Shown in pieces: positions 1-6,861 of a stretch of 6,861 bases of DNA. The position numbers were made by a program, and so were the translations under genes. This DNA comes from an uncultured Bacteroidota bacterium (GTDB lineage Bacteria > Bacteroidota > Bacteroidia > Flavobacteriales > UA16): assembly GCA_902535565.1 (NCBI GenBank), contig CACAUH010000066.1:1-6861 (forward strand). The letters run 5' to 3'. Position 1 is the first letter of the stretch. Each line of letters begins with the position of its first letter. Under the pieces are notes generated by a model, which was not told the DNA's origin, did no database searches, and saw nothing but the letters and a program-made list of their open reading frames with translations.

Positions 1-1
1 A

Positions 2-133
2 TTTGAGGCCCTGTTGGGATCACGGTATCACCACAATGCTCTAGGGACCCAATTGAGACATGGGTCGGCTCCGTCCAATGCGTTGAAGGAAATGGTGGCG
101 GCGCGCATTTGGGAACCTCCGGAATTGGGTTGA
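2..133 (+). CDS. C-terminal tail of an unidentified protein (5' end outside window)
   Basis: An open frame enters from the left edge and runs 43 codons to TGA at 131-133. The translation is protein-like: it contains ALLGSRYHHNALGTQLRHG, then an Ala/Glu/Met-rich stretch, and ends IWEPPELG. I do not recognise the family, and no catalytic motif or membrane segment is visible. The frame is short enough to be open by chance, but its composition and its position 70 nt before a convincing same-strand start codon fit the end of an upstream gene. The 134-203 gap holds no clear promoter; the only feature seen there is a small GGGA-AAA-TCCC inverted repeat near 163-173. It is unknown whether this gene is co-transcribed with the SulP gene. 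Confidence 0.42.
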   Translation, partial: FEALLGSRYHHNALGTQLRHGSAPSNALKEMVAARIWEPPELG

Positions 134-203
134 GTTCGGCCCGCGTGGCCCTCGACTTGCAATGGGAAAATCCCGTTGCGATTTCCTCTAACCCCATACC
201 CTC

Positions 204-1025
<822 letters not shown>

Positions 1026-1073
1026 TCACGCACTGGAATCTCCCAGCCCATGCCCCTCTTCGAAGGAGCAAAC

Positions 1074-1102
1074 AAAAAAGCCCGACCACTGGGGCCGGGC
1101 TT
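1074..1102 (-). terminator. Intrinsic terminator of the tRNA-Ser gene
   Basis: On the minus strand a 7-bp stem (AAGCCCG at 1096-1102 read in reverse, pairing with CGGGCTT at 1078-1084) encloses an 11-nt loop and runs into a T tract (1074-1079). It begins six nucleotides after the 3' end of the tRNA, so it should end tRNA transcription before katG, which lies about 150 nt further along the same strand. Confidence 0.8.
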
Positions 1103-1108
1103 CGGGAG

Positions 1109-1192
1109 CGGAGAGACCGAGATTCGAACTCGGGGACCAAAAAATCGGTCACAGCTTAGCAGGCTGCTGCATTACCACTCTGCCACCTCTCC
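1109..1192 (-). tRNA. tRNA-Ser (anticodon GCU)
   Basis: The reverse complement folds as a class II tRNA. The acceptor stem pairs GGAGAGG with TCTCTCC (one G-T pair); the D arm reads GCAG...TGC; the anticodon stem GCAGC/GCTGT carries loop CTGCTAA with anticodon GCT at 1158-1160. A long variable arm (1134-1150) has a GACC/GGTC stem, and the T arm is CCGAG-TTCGAAT-CTCGG. The discriminator base is G (1109), as expected for serine tRNAs. The 3' CCA is not encoded. It decodes AGC/AGU codons. It is divergent from the large secreted-protein gene and upstream of katG on the same strand. Confidence 0.95.
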
Positions 1193-1222
1193 TTTGTCGC
1201 CACCCTGTGCGGAAAGCGATTG

Positions 1223-1255
1223 CGAATTTACAGCAAACGATTGGGTGAGCGTCAA
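1223..1255 (-). promoter_or_regulatory. Candidate promoter for tRNA-Ser
   Basis: On the minus strand TTGAC (1251-1255) lies about 20 nt before TAAATTCG (1223-1230). This is close to the Bacteroidota sigma-70 pattern (a TTG-containing -33 box, then TAnnTTTG at -7), with one mismatch in the -7 box. A start near 1216 would leave a leader of about 24 nt before the tRNA. This is a pattern match only. The rest of the 1193-1390 divergent gap shows no small gene; a weak plus-strand pair for the next gene (TTG 1260-1262, TACCTTGA 1281-1288) is too poor to call. Confidence 0.35.
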
Positions 1256-1390
1256 CGGATTGCTGATAAAAGGACATTCATACCTTGAAATCGAATGTTA
1301 TAGCCCACGTCTACAAATTGATGGGGGGAGTAGGGTGAATCTGAGATTAGGTAGGTGTATTTTGTACACACAGAACCTGTTCTTCCTGTT

Positions 1391-4300
1391 ATGCTTATAC
1401 CAAACACCTCCTGCGTGGCGCGCATTTTAATGCTCGTTTGCGCATTCTCTTGGGCCGGCTTGGCCGCCCAATCGACCCTTGCCGACTGCAGCTTATTTGC
1501 AGAAGGCTCCAATCCAGATTGGCCCAGTGTACTCACCTTAACCACTCCGGCAGACGACAACAGCAACGCTGCACAGTCTTTCGCCATGAACATCACCTCC
1601 CTTCCGGATGGTGCGCAGTATCGTGTCTACAAGACAACAGCGAATGGTAACGACTTCTTCGGAAATCCCCAAAACCTGTCGCTCGGAGCCAACAGCGCAA
1701 CCATTGGAGGCGTAGGGTTTGCCCGCACGGTCAAGATTCAGTTTTCAGACGGTCCCACTGAGTTTGATGCCCTCTCCATCAATGGAGAAGCACAAATGGA
1801 TTGCCTCGCTGCTCCCGAAGCAGGAACGGCAATGAGCGATTGCGATGCAATTGAAGCTGGCACTAACGCCAACTGGCCAGCCGTGTGGACGCTCACCACG
1901 CCTGCGGATGGCAACAGTTCAGCTGCACAAGCTGCTGAAATTGTGGTCACTTCATTGCCTGACGGCGGCGCCAACTACCGCGTGGCCAAGACTGTGGCCA
2001 ACGGCAATTGGTTCAATGGCAACGCTCAGGCTCTGTCCTTGGGAACCAATACTATTAATGTAGGAAGCGTTGGCTTTGACCGTTCGGTCAAACTGCAGTT
2101 CAGCAGCGCAGCCATCGAAGTCAGCTCACTCACCCTGAATGGCGAGGCCGTCTCTTGTGAGGCTGCTGGACCCACGACTCACGCTGTCACTTTCTCCGTC
2201 AACACCGACAACATCGAGGTTGGAGACCTCGGCATGTACATTGGCGGTGGATTTTTGGGCGGTGCCAATGCGCACGCCCTCAATGACAACGGCGACAACA
2301 ACTGGTCCCTCACGCTCGACCTCGAAGAAGGAACCTCAGGAAACTGGGTCTTCTTGAACAGCCCTTGCTGCGATTGGGACTGGAATACCAAGGAAAACCT
2401 CGAAGGCGAGCCTTGCGCTGACACAGACAACTTCAACGACCGCTACCTCGATGCGGTGACGGGTCCTGTAACTCTTGAATACTGTTTCGGAGAATGCACG
2501 GCCGAGTGTCCTGAACCCGATCCACTCTATAACGTCACCTTCCGCGTAGACCTCAGCCAATACGAGGGTGACTTCGGTGGTGCCTTCGTGAACGGCTCAT
2601 TCAACGGCTGGTGCGGTTCTTGTAACCCAATGAACGATGCCGGTGAGGGCGTTTGGGAGGTAACCCTGCCGCTGCCAGCGGGTTCACACATGTACAAATT
2701 CACCCTCGACGGATGGAATGATCAGGAAAGCCTCCCTGGAGGTGCATCTTGTACTGTGCTCGACAATGGAAATGTGAACCGTGACTTGAATGTTGAGGGC
2801 GACACCGACCTCGGTCTCGTCTGCTGGAACAGCTGTGAAGAGTGCGCTGAAGGTGGACCTGTCACTCACCCAGTGACTTTCTCGGTCAACACCGACAACA
2901 TCACGGTGGGAGGCAACGGCATGTACATCGGAGGTGGATTCCTCGGTGATGCTACAGCCCACGCTCTAACGGACAATGGCGACAACAACTGGTCCATCAC
3001 ACTCGACCTGAACGAAGGAACCGCAGGAAACTGGGTGTTCTTGAACAGCCCTGCCCACGGTGGAGACTGGGGTGCCAAGGAGAACTTGGAAGGTGAAGAT
3101 TGCGCGGACGCAAGCAATTGGAACGACCGATACTTGCCCTCCGTTACCGGCCCCACCACGCTGGAGTTCTGCTTTGGTGAGTGCGTTGCCGACTGCCCTG
3201 CCCCTGCCACGATGTACAATGTCACCTTTAGTGTCGACATGTCCCAGTACGAAGGCAGCTTTGGTGGCGCCTTCGTGAACGGCTCATTCAACGGCTGGTG
3301 CGGTTCTTGCAACCCCCTCACGGACAATGGTGACGGAACGTGGTCAGCAACGCTGTCTCTCGAGGCCGGCACCATTGAGTACAAGTACACCTTGGATGGC
3401 TGGAACAACCAGGAAGGATTTGATGGCGGTGAGTCTTGTACCACCACCATTGACGGTTACACCAACCGCACGCTGACCATCGAAAGCGACACCGACACTG
3501 GAACGGTGTGCTGGAACAGCTGTGACGCCTGCTCTTCTGACATCCCAGGATGCACAGATTCGAACGCAGACAACTACAATGATGCCGCTACCGTGGACGA
3601 TGGGTCTTGCGCCAACATCGCGGGTGCATGGCAGATTGCCACGATGTGTGTGGGATGGGATCAGCCCAACATCTGCGGATGGTGGTCCTTCACCGCACCC
3701 GGTGGCCGCGATTGCTTTGAAGACGACATCTACTACATGGGTGCAGACGGCACCTTCCAAAACATGTTGGGAGACGCCACATGGCTCGAGAACTGGCAAG
3801 GTCAAGACCCAGAAGGATGTGGAGCCCCCGTGGCCCCACATGACGGGTCCAACGCTGCCACTTGGTCCCACGCTGACGGTTCCATCACCCTCAGTGGCCT
3901 CGGTGCATACCTCGGACTGCCCAAGGCTTACAACGGTGGAGAATTGGGTGGCGACAATACGATTGGCCCAGAGTCACGCACATACTTGGTGCACAGCCTC
4001 TCAAGCAATTCGCTCGAGGTTGACATCCAAGTTGGTGGTGGTTGGTGGAGGTTCGGGTTTGCCCGCACGTCGATTGCAGGTTGCACCGACAGCGCGGCTT
4101 GCAACTACAACCCCACTGCTGACACCGATGACGACTCCTGCCTCAGCAATGATGACTGCGGCGTGTGTGGTGGAGACAACTCCAGCTGCACCGGCTGCAT
4201 GGACATGGACGCTTGCAACTATGACGAGAGCGCCACTTTGGCTGACGCCGCTGCTTGCACGTACCCACCGCACCCCAACTTTGACTGCGACGGCAACTGC

Positions 4301-4534
4301 AACAACGACGCAGACGGAGACGGCATCTGTGACGAGCTCGAGGGCCTCATCCCCGAAGCCGAGACCGCTTGCGGAATCGGAACGATGTGGGACGCCGACC
4401 TCGGCCAGTGCGTGTTCAACGTCGAGTGCGCTGGTGACATCAACCTCGATGGTGCCATCACGGCAAACGACATCCTGTTGATGCTCTCCAACTTCGGCAC
4501 ATGGTGCCCAGGCTACGGCCCGGACGCTGAGTAA
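1391..4534 (+). CDS. Large secreted multidomain protein with CBM-like tandem modules, GCTD repeats and C-terminal half-dockerin
   Basis: About 1047 residues from ATG 1391. A GTG at 1355 would add 12 residues, but ATG 1391 gives a better signal peptide (Arg 11, hydrophobic core, cleavage near A26-Q27). Layout: duplicated domain (32-138 and 150-256); module A (264-373) and module B (379-485), both repeated at 493-602 and 608-714; a GCTD...DDGSC repeat (720-740); a lipocalin-like domain (743-893) with [14 protein letters not shown] and [15 protein letters not shown]; two more GCTD/GCMD repeats with CGVCGG between them; [11 protein letters not shown]; and a final loop [12 protein letters not shown] between Cys 1013 and Cys 1039. 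Module B ([26 protein letters not shown]) resembles starch/glycogen-binding CBM beta-sandwiches; module A ([17 protein letters not shown]) is probably a related fold. Many paired cysteines suggest extracellular disulfides. Likely a surface or matrix protein binding glycans; no enzyme domain or standard T9SS tail was recognised. Confidence 0.92.
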   Translation: MLIPNTSCVARILMLVCAFSWAGLAAQSTLADCSLFAEGSNPDWPSVLTLTTPADDNSNAAQSFAMNITSLPDGAQYRVYKTTANGNDFFGNPQNLSLGANSATIGGVGFARTVKIQFSDGPTEFDALSINGEAQMDCLAAPEAGTAMSDCDAIEAGTNANWPAVWTLTTPADGNSSAAQAAEIVVTSLPDGGANYRVAKTVANGNWFNGNAQALSLGTNTINVGSVGFDRSVKLQFSSAAIEVSSLTLNGEAVSCEAAGPTTHAVTFSVNTDNIEVGDLGMYIGGGFLGGANAHALNDNGDNNWSLTLDLEEGTSGNWVFLNSPCCDWDWNTKENLEGEPCADTDNFNDRYLDAVTGPVTLEYCFGECTAECPEPDPLYNVTFRVDLSQYEGDFGGAFVNGSFNGWCGSCNPMNDAGEGVWEVTLPLPAGSHMYKFTLDGWNDQESLPGGASCTVLDNGNVNRDLNVEGDTDLGLVCWNSCEECAEGGPVTHPVTFSVNTDNITVGGNGMYIGGGFLGDATAHALTDNGDNNWSITLDLNEGTAGNWVFLNSPAHGGDWGAKENLEGEDCADASNWNDRYLPSVTGPTTLEFCFGECVADCPAPATMYNVTFSVDMSQYEGSFGGAFVNGSFNGWCGSCNPLTDNGDGTWSATLSLEAGTIEYKYTLDGWNNQEGFDGGESCTTTIDGYTNRTLTIESDTDTGTVCWNSCDACSSDIPGCTDSNADNYNDAATVDDGSCANIAGAWQIATMCVGWDQPNICGWWSFTAPGGRDCFEDDIYYMGADGTFQNMLGDATWLENWQGQDPEGCGAPVAPHDGSNAATWSHADGSITLSGLGAYLGLPKAYNGGELGGDNTIGPESRTYLVHSLSSNSLEVDIQVGGGWWRFGFARTSIAGCTDSAACNYNPTADTDDDSCLSNDDCGVCGGDNSSCTGCMDMDACNYDESATLADAAACTYPPHPNFDCDGNCNNDADGDGICDELEGLIPEAETACGIGTMWDADLGQCVFNVECAGDINLDGAITANDILLMLSNFGTWCPGYGPDAE
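1484..2158 (+). repeat. Duplicated ~107-residue N-terminal domain
   Basis: Two in-frame copies, about 1484-1804 and 1838-2158, share the same order of landmarks: an initial DC, NxxWPxVxTLTTPAD (x partly hydrophobic), SSLPDG-type turn before YRV.KT.ANGN, LSLG.N, VGF.R.VK.QFS, LNGEA and a closing Cys. Each copy starts and ends with cysteine, so one disulfide per copy is likely. DNA identity between copies is much lower than in the downstream 687-nt repeat, so this duplication is older. I do not recognise the family. Confidence 0.75.
2177..3532 (+). repeat. Tandem 687-nt (229-residue) two-module repeat within the secreted protein
   Basis: The A-B module pair occurs twice at an exact 687-nt offset. 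Matching landmarks are GTNACTTTCTC (2186 and 2873), GACAACAACTGGTCC, the [13 protein letters not shown] core (2576-2628 and 3263-3315; 51 of 53 bases identical, both differences silent) and TGCTGGAACAGCTGTGA (2822 and 3509; 17 of 17). The reading frame is kept throughout, pointing to a fairly recent internal duplication or gene conversion. The second A copy lacks the Cys-Cys pair found in the first (SPCCDWDW against SPAHGGDWG). Confidence 0.9.
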
Positions 4535-4554
4535 ACGATAAACCAAACCAAAAG

Positions 4555-4593
4555 AAAAGGGGTGGTTCTGCTTTTGCAGTTCCACCCTTTTTT
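4555..4593 (+). terminator. Intrinsic terminator after the large secreted-protein gene
   Basis: Twenty nucleotides after the stop, GGGTGG (4560-4565) pairs with CCACCC (4582-4587). Inside it, after a TT/TT mismatch, CTGC pairs with GCAG around a TTTT loop. Six Ts follow (4588-4593), and AAAA at 4555-4558 extends pairing. This should separate transcription from the next gene. The remaining gap (4594-4726) presumably carries the promoter of that gene, but no convincing -33/-7 pair was found. Confidence 0.88.
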
Positions 4594-4726
4594 CATGCCC
4601 CAAAAATCGAATGCCTTGGCGCAAAATCTGAATAACACGTTATCACTCGATTCACCGTCCCAAACTTGTCAACGAACGGCCTGACTAGACGCAAACCCTT
4701 AAATTGCTGATGCTAGACCTACTTGC

Positions 4727-6046
4727 ATGAAGCTGCTTGCATTCGCTTTCTTGCTGCTCTTCACTCTCCAATCCGTTGCCCAAAGCGGACCGGACTGGAC
4801 ACCGTTGCCCACACCGAGCTCTGGCACCATGCTGGGTCAAGCCACCCTCAACGGATTTCCTTGCGAACAGGGCGACTGGGTGGGCGGGTTTAACTTGAGC
4901 GACCTCTGCATTGGCGCAGCCCCGCTGATCATGGGCGGGGGCGTCGCGTACATTCAACTCGCGCTGTATGGTGATGACGGAACTACAGCTGATCTTGATG
5001 GATTGACCCTCGGAGAGGCCTTCACCTTGCGGCTCTGGGATGCATCGCAAGACACGACGTACACCTATGAACAGGCCATCGCTGGATGGATATCCTCTAA
5101 TGGAGCACCAATCCCTGGACTGGACAACCCCGAGGCCATCTTTGCCTTTGGGGGACCGCGCCAAGGCTGCACCGATTCGAACTACTTCGAGTTCGACCCC
5201 CTCGCCGAGGCGGACGATGGCAGCTGCTCAACACTGATTGTCGCAGGATGCACCGACGCCAACTTTCTTGAGTTTACAGAATCTGCCAACCTCGACGATG
5301 GGAGCTGCAACACTCCCGCTGTCCCCGGCTGCACAAACCCAGCGTATTTGGAATTCAGTCCAGCCGCCAATGCCGATGATGGAAGCTGCGCCACCTTGAT
5401 TGTCGCAGGATGCACAGACGACGGCTATCAGGAATTCAACCCGGCGGCCAACCAGGACGACGGCAGCTGCTCCACCCTCCACATCCTAGGCTGCACGGAT
5501 GGCAGCTTTCTCGAATACGACCCGAACGCCACGCAGGACGATGGCAGCTGCACCACCCCCACCATCGCAGGCTGCACAGATCCAGTGGCCTGCAACTTCA
5601 ATCCCAACGCTAACTTGGAAGAAGGCTGCTTTTACCAGACCCTCATCCGCGATTGCAATGGCGACTGCTTCTTCGACTTTGATGGGGATGGCGTCTGCGA
5701 CAGCGAAGAAATATCAGGATGCCGCTACCCTGCTGCTTGCAACTTCAATCCTGACGCAACCGATGATGACGGCTCCTGCACCTTCGTGCCAGAAGGGCGC
5801 GATTGTGAAGGCAACTGCCTCTCCGACGCCGATGGCGACGGCATCTGCGACCCCGACGAAATTGGAGGTTGTACCGACCCCAACGCCATCAACCATCTCT
5901 CCATCGCCACCGACGACAATGGCACTTGTAGCTACGTTTCTCCCGGTTGCGCGGACCTTAACTACGACGGCGCCGTCTCCATCGGCGACCTCCTCATCAT
6001 GCTGACCCAATTCGGCAACTTCTGTACCGACCTCGAACTCGATTGA
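4727..6046 (+). CDS. Secreted protein with eight GCTD-type cysteine repeats and C-terminal half-dockerin
   Basis: 439 residues. MKLLAFAFLLLFTLQSVAQ is a clear signal peptide (cleavage near Q19), fixing the start at ATG 4727. Residues 20-145 form one domain with GTMLGQATLNG, CEQGDWVGGF, CIGAAPLIMGGGVAYIQLALYGDD and FTLRLWDASQDTTYTY, a probable beta-sandwich of a kind common in secreted Bacteroidota proteins, function unknown. Residues 147-406 hold eight GC...C repeats: five of exactly 27 residues, two of 49-50 with acidic loops FDFDGDGVCDSEE and [13 protein letters not shown], and one of 26. The end (407-439) has the dockerin-like loop DLNYDGAVSIGD between two cysteines. The acidic loops suggest calcium binding, and the paired cysteines a disulfide-stapled stalk. 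It shares repeats and tail type with the preceding gene but lies beyond its terminator. The next gene follows after 2 nt, so the two are probably one operon. No T9SS-type sorting tail was recognised. Confidence 0.93.
   Translation: MKLLAFAFLLLFTLQSVAQSGPDWTPLPTPSSGTMLGQATLNGFPCEQGDWVGGFNLSDLCIGAAPLIMGGGVAYIQLALYGDDGTTADLDGLTLGEAFTLRLWDASQDTTYTYEQAIAGWISSNGAPIPGLDNPEAIFAFGGPRQGCTDSNYFEFDPLAEADDGSCSTLIVAGCTDANFLEFTESANLDDGSCNTPAVPGCTNPAYLEFSPAANADDGSCATLIVAGCTDDGYQEFNPAANQDDGSCSTLHILGCTDGSFLEYDPNATQDDGSCTTPTIAGCTDPVACNFNPNANLEEGCFYQTLIRDCNGDCFFDFDGDGVCDSEEISGCRYPAACNFNPDATDDDGSCTFVPEGRDCEGNCLSDADGDGICDPDEIGGCTDPNAINHLSIATDDNGTCSYVSPGCADLNYDGAVSIGDLLIMLTQFGNFCTDLELD
5165..5944 (+). repeat. Array of eight GCTD...DDGSC repeats (five with exact 81-nt period)
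   Basis: Repeat starts are 5165, 5246, 5327, 5408, 5489 (81 nt each), then 5570 (147 nt), 5717 (150 nt) and 5867 (78 nt). Repeats 1-5 follow GCT[DN]..[YF].E[FY]....A..DDGSC plus a six-residue linker; repeats 6-7 carry the more usual ACNFNP form and an extra cysteine pair around a DxDGDGxCD loop. Repeat 6 has EEGC in place of DDGSC. The 19-nt string TGATTGTCGCAGGATGCAC recurs at 5235 and 5397, exactly two repeats apart, suggesting growth in two-repeat steps. Confidence 0.93.
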
Positions 6047-6048
6047 CC

Positions 6049-6861
6049 ATGAACATTCGACTCTTTCTCCTCGCCCTCACGGCCTCCCTCCCCCTCCTGT
6101 CCACCGCCCAAGTCGGCAATGGGGTTCTTTTCTATGCCGAAGCTGCCATGGCCTTTACCCCCACCACGGTGGACAGCACCACCATCATTACGGTTGACCT
6201 GGGCAATGAGGTCGGCGTGGCCCAGATCATCAGCTTGTCTGGACTGGATAGTCCATTTTCCATTCTCGGACCAAACGACATCACGATTGGCAGTGGGGAC
6301 GCTTCCACCCTCAATATCGCCTTTGCCCCCACCTCACTCGGCGACTTCACCGACACCCTCCACGCGCAGGGCGCCATCTTCGGCGAAGCGGACATCGTGC
6401 TGAGCGGCGAAGGCATCCAGGTCCTGCTTGAATGGTCAGCGGACACCCTCTACTTCGACACCACCGCCATCGGCGCCACCTCTTATCAGGACCTCATCAT
6501 CACCAACGTGGGCAATGGCACCGCCGCCATCACCGACGTCCAGATCGACAACGACGCCTTTTCTGTGGAGTTCCTCGACCCCTACGTCCCCCCAGCCCCT
6601 CAGACTCCTTGCTACACCCTCCCTGCAGACGATTATGGAGGCGAATTCGATGTCCCCTACCGAGAATTCTACCTCACCATCGACGGCGGTGCCTTCCCCG
6701 ACAACCTCTACTGGAACATCTACGACCCTTGGGGAGTCTTCAATTACAATGAATATGGTCCAGTGATGGACTTCCCCATCTGCCTGCCAGACAATTGGAA
6801 CCTCCCCACCAATCCAGACGATTACTGTTGCTACAACTACTTCGACTTCTACGCAGTTCAC
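6049..6861 (+). CDS. Secreted protein with ASH-type Ig-like domains (3' end outside window)
   Basis: ATG 6049 opens a frame without a stop to the window edge (271 codons). MNIRLFLLALTASLPLLSTAQ is a signal peptide, cleavage near Q21. Residues about 31-124 fit an ASH/choice-of-anchor D domain: FTPTTVDSTTIITVDLGN, SPFSIL, TLNIAFAPTSLGDFTDTL, ADIVLSGEG. A second copy starts at about 128 (LYFDTTAIGATSYQDLIITN, VGNGTAAI, DAFSVEF) but is not completed. At about 205-271 comes another module, FYLTIDGGAFPDNLYWNIYD...CLP...CCYNYFDFYAV, resembling a small Bacteroidota domain with a TDNYPxExSW-like core. The start lies 2 nt after the previous stop (TGA 6044-6046), implying one transcript and possibly coupled translation. 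Codons are strongly C-ending (CTC, ACC, ATC, GAC). Role unknown; probably a surface or adhesion protein. The C-terminal sorting signal cannot be seen. Confidence 0.87.
   Translation, partial: MNIRLFLLALTASLPLLSTAQVGNGVLFYAEAAMAFTPTTVDSTTIITVDLGNEVGVAQIISLSGLDSPFSILGPNDITIGSGDASTLNIAFAPTSLGDFTDTLHAQGAIFGEADIVLSGEGIQVLLEWSADTLYFDTTAIGATSYQDLIITNVGNGTAAITDVQIDNDAFSVEFLDPYVPPAPQTPCYTLPADDYGGEFDVPYREFYLTIDGGAFPDNLYWNIYDPWGVFNYNEYGPVMDFPICLPDNWNLPTNPDDYCCYNYFDFYAVH

Noticed and set aside
1260..1288. Promoter for the large secreted protein (TTG, 18 nt, TACCTTGA)
   Set aside because: Two mismatches in the -7 box and a long leader; too weak to list as a feature.
1355..1390. GTG 1355 as the start of the large secreted protein
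   Set aside because: It would put 12 extra residues including acidic and proline residues before the signal peptide; ATG 1391 gives a standard signal peptide.
3522..4481. Long alternate plus-strand frame inside the large secreted protein gene
   Set aside because: Its Thr/Pro/Arg-rich, low-complexity translation is what a shifted frame of GAC/GGC/ACC-rich repeats produces; the primary frame carries conserved domains and a signal peptide.
4427..4534. T9SS C-terminal sorting domain in the large secreted protein or its neighbour
   Set aside because: Neither end shows the usual type A pattern (beta-rich ~70-residue tail ending in a basic lysine/arginine stretch); both instead end shortly after a cysteine-bracketed EF-hand loop.
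4001..4624. Minus-strand frames of 194-207 codons across the repeat regions (also 2866-3450 and 6436-6861)
   Set aside because: Val/Ala/Gly-rich translations mirror the biased plus-strand codons; no domain or sensible start context was seen.
4640..4726. Promoter before the 4727 gene (TTAAATTG near 4700)
   Set aside because: The box deviates at two positions and the nearest upstream TTG is too far away.
5165..5569. CRISPR array, because of the regular 81-nt spacing
   Set aside because: The period is in frame, similarity is at protein level with silent differences, and there are no invariant short repeats separated by unrelated spacers.

Overview
The window looks like a chromosomal piece of a marine-type Bacteroidota, most likely Flavobacteriales-like, with unusually GC-rich coding DNA for that group. 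The clues are three adjacent secreted proteins built from cysteine-rich GCTD...DDGSC repeats, DADGDGICD acidic loops, carbohydrate-binding-like beta-sandwich modules and ASH (choice-of-anchor D-like) domains, together with weak Shine-Dalgarno signals. The lineage is inferred from protein style, not from a marker gene.

Left part (1-1192). A short C-terminal coding tail of unknown function (2-133) is followed by the first ~104 codons of a SulP-family anion transporter (204 to about 515, +). That gene is cut off at a 15-bp quasi-palindrome (501-515). On its other side lies, in the opposite orientation, the first ~141 codons of a catalase-peroxidase (katG, 923 down to 501, -). Two truncated genes meet head-on, which is either a real inversion breakpoint or a chimera made during amplification or assembly. 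Upstream of katG on the same strand is a tRNA-Ser(GCU) gene (1109-1192, -) with its own intrinsic terminator (1074-1102).

Right part (1391-6861). Three same-direction genes encode exported proteins. The first (1391-4534) is a ~1047-residue multidomain protein: signal peptide, a duplicated ~107-residue domain, a 229-residue two-module unit present twice in tandem, a GCTD repeat, a lipocalin-like domain, more GCTD and acidic repeats, and a single dockerin-like EF-hand loop at the C-terminus. A strong hairpin terminator (4555-4593) separates it from the second gene (4727-6046). That gene encodes a 439-residue protein with a beta-sandwich-like N-terminal domain, eight GCTD-type repeats (five of exactly 27 residues) and the same kind of C-terminal half-dockerin. 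The third gene starts 2 nt later (6049) and runs off the window. It encodes a signal peptide, one full ASH-like domain, a second that appears interrupted, and a further module.

The three exported proteins probably act at the cell surface or in the extracellular matrix (carbohydrate binding, adhesion, or calcium-stabilised stalks). No enzyme domain is visible in them. The most notable points are the sulP/katG junction and the matching cysteine-bracketed half-dockerin tails on two proteins that show no recognisable T9SS sorting domain.
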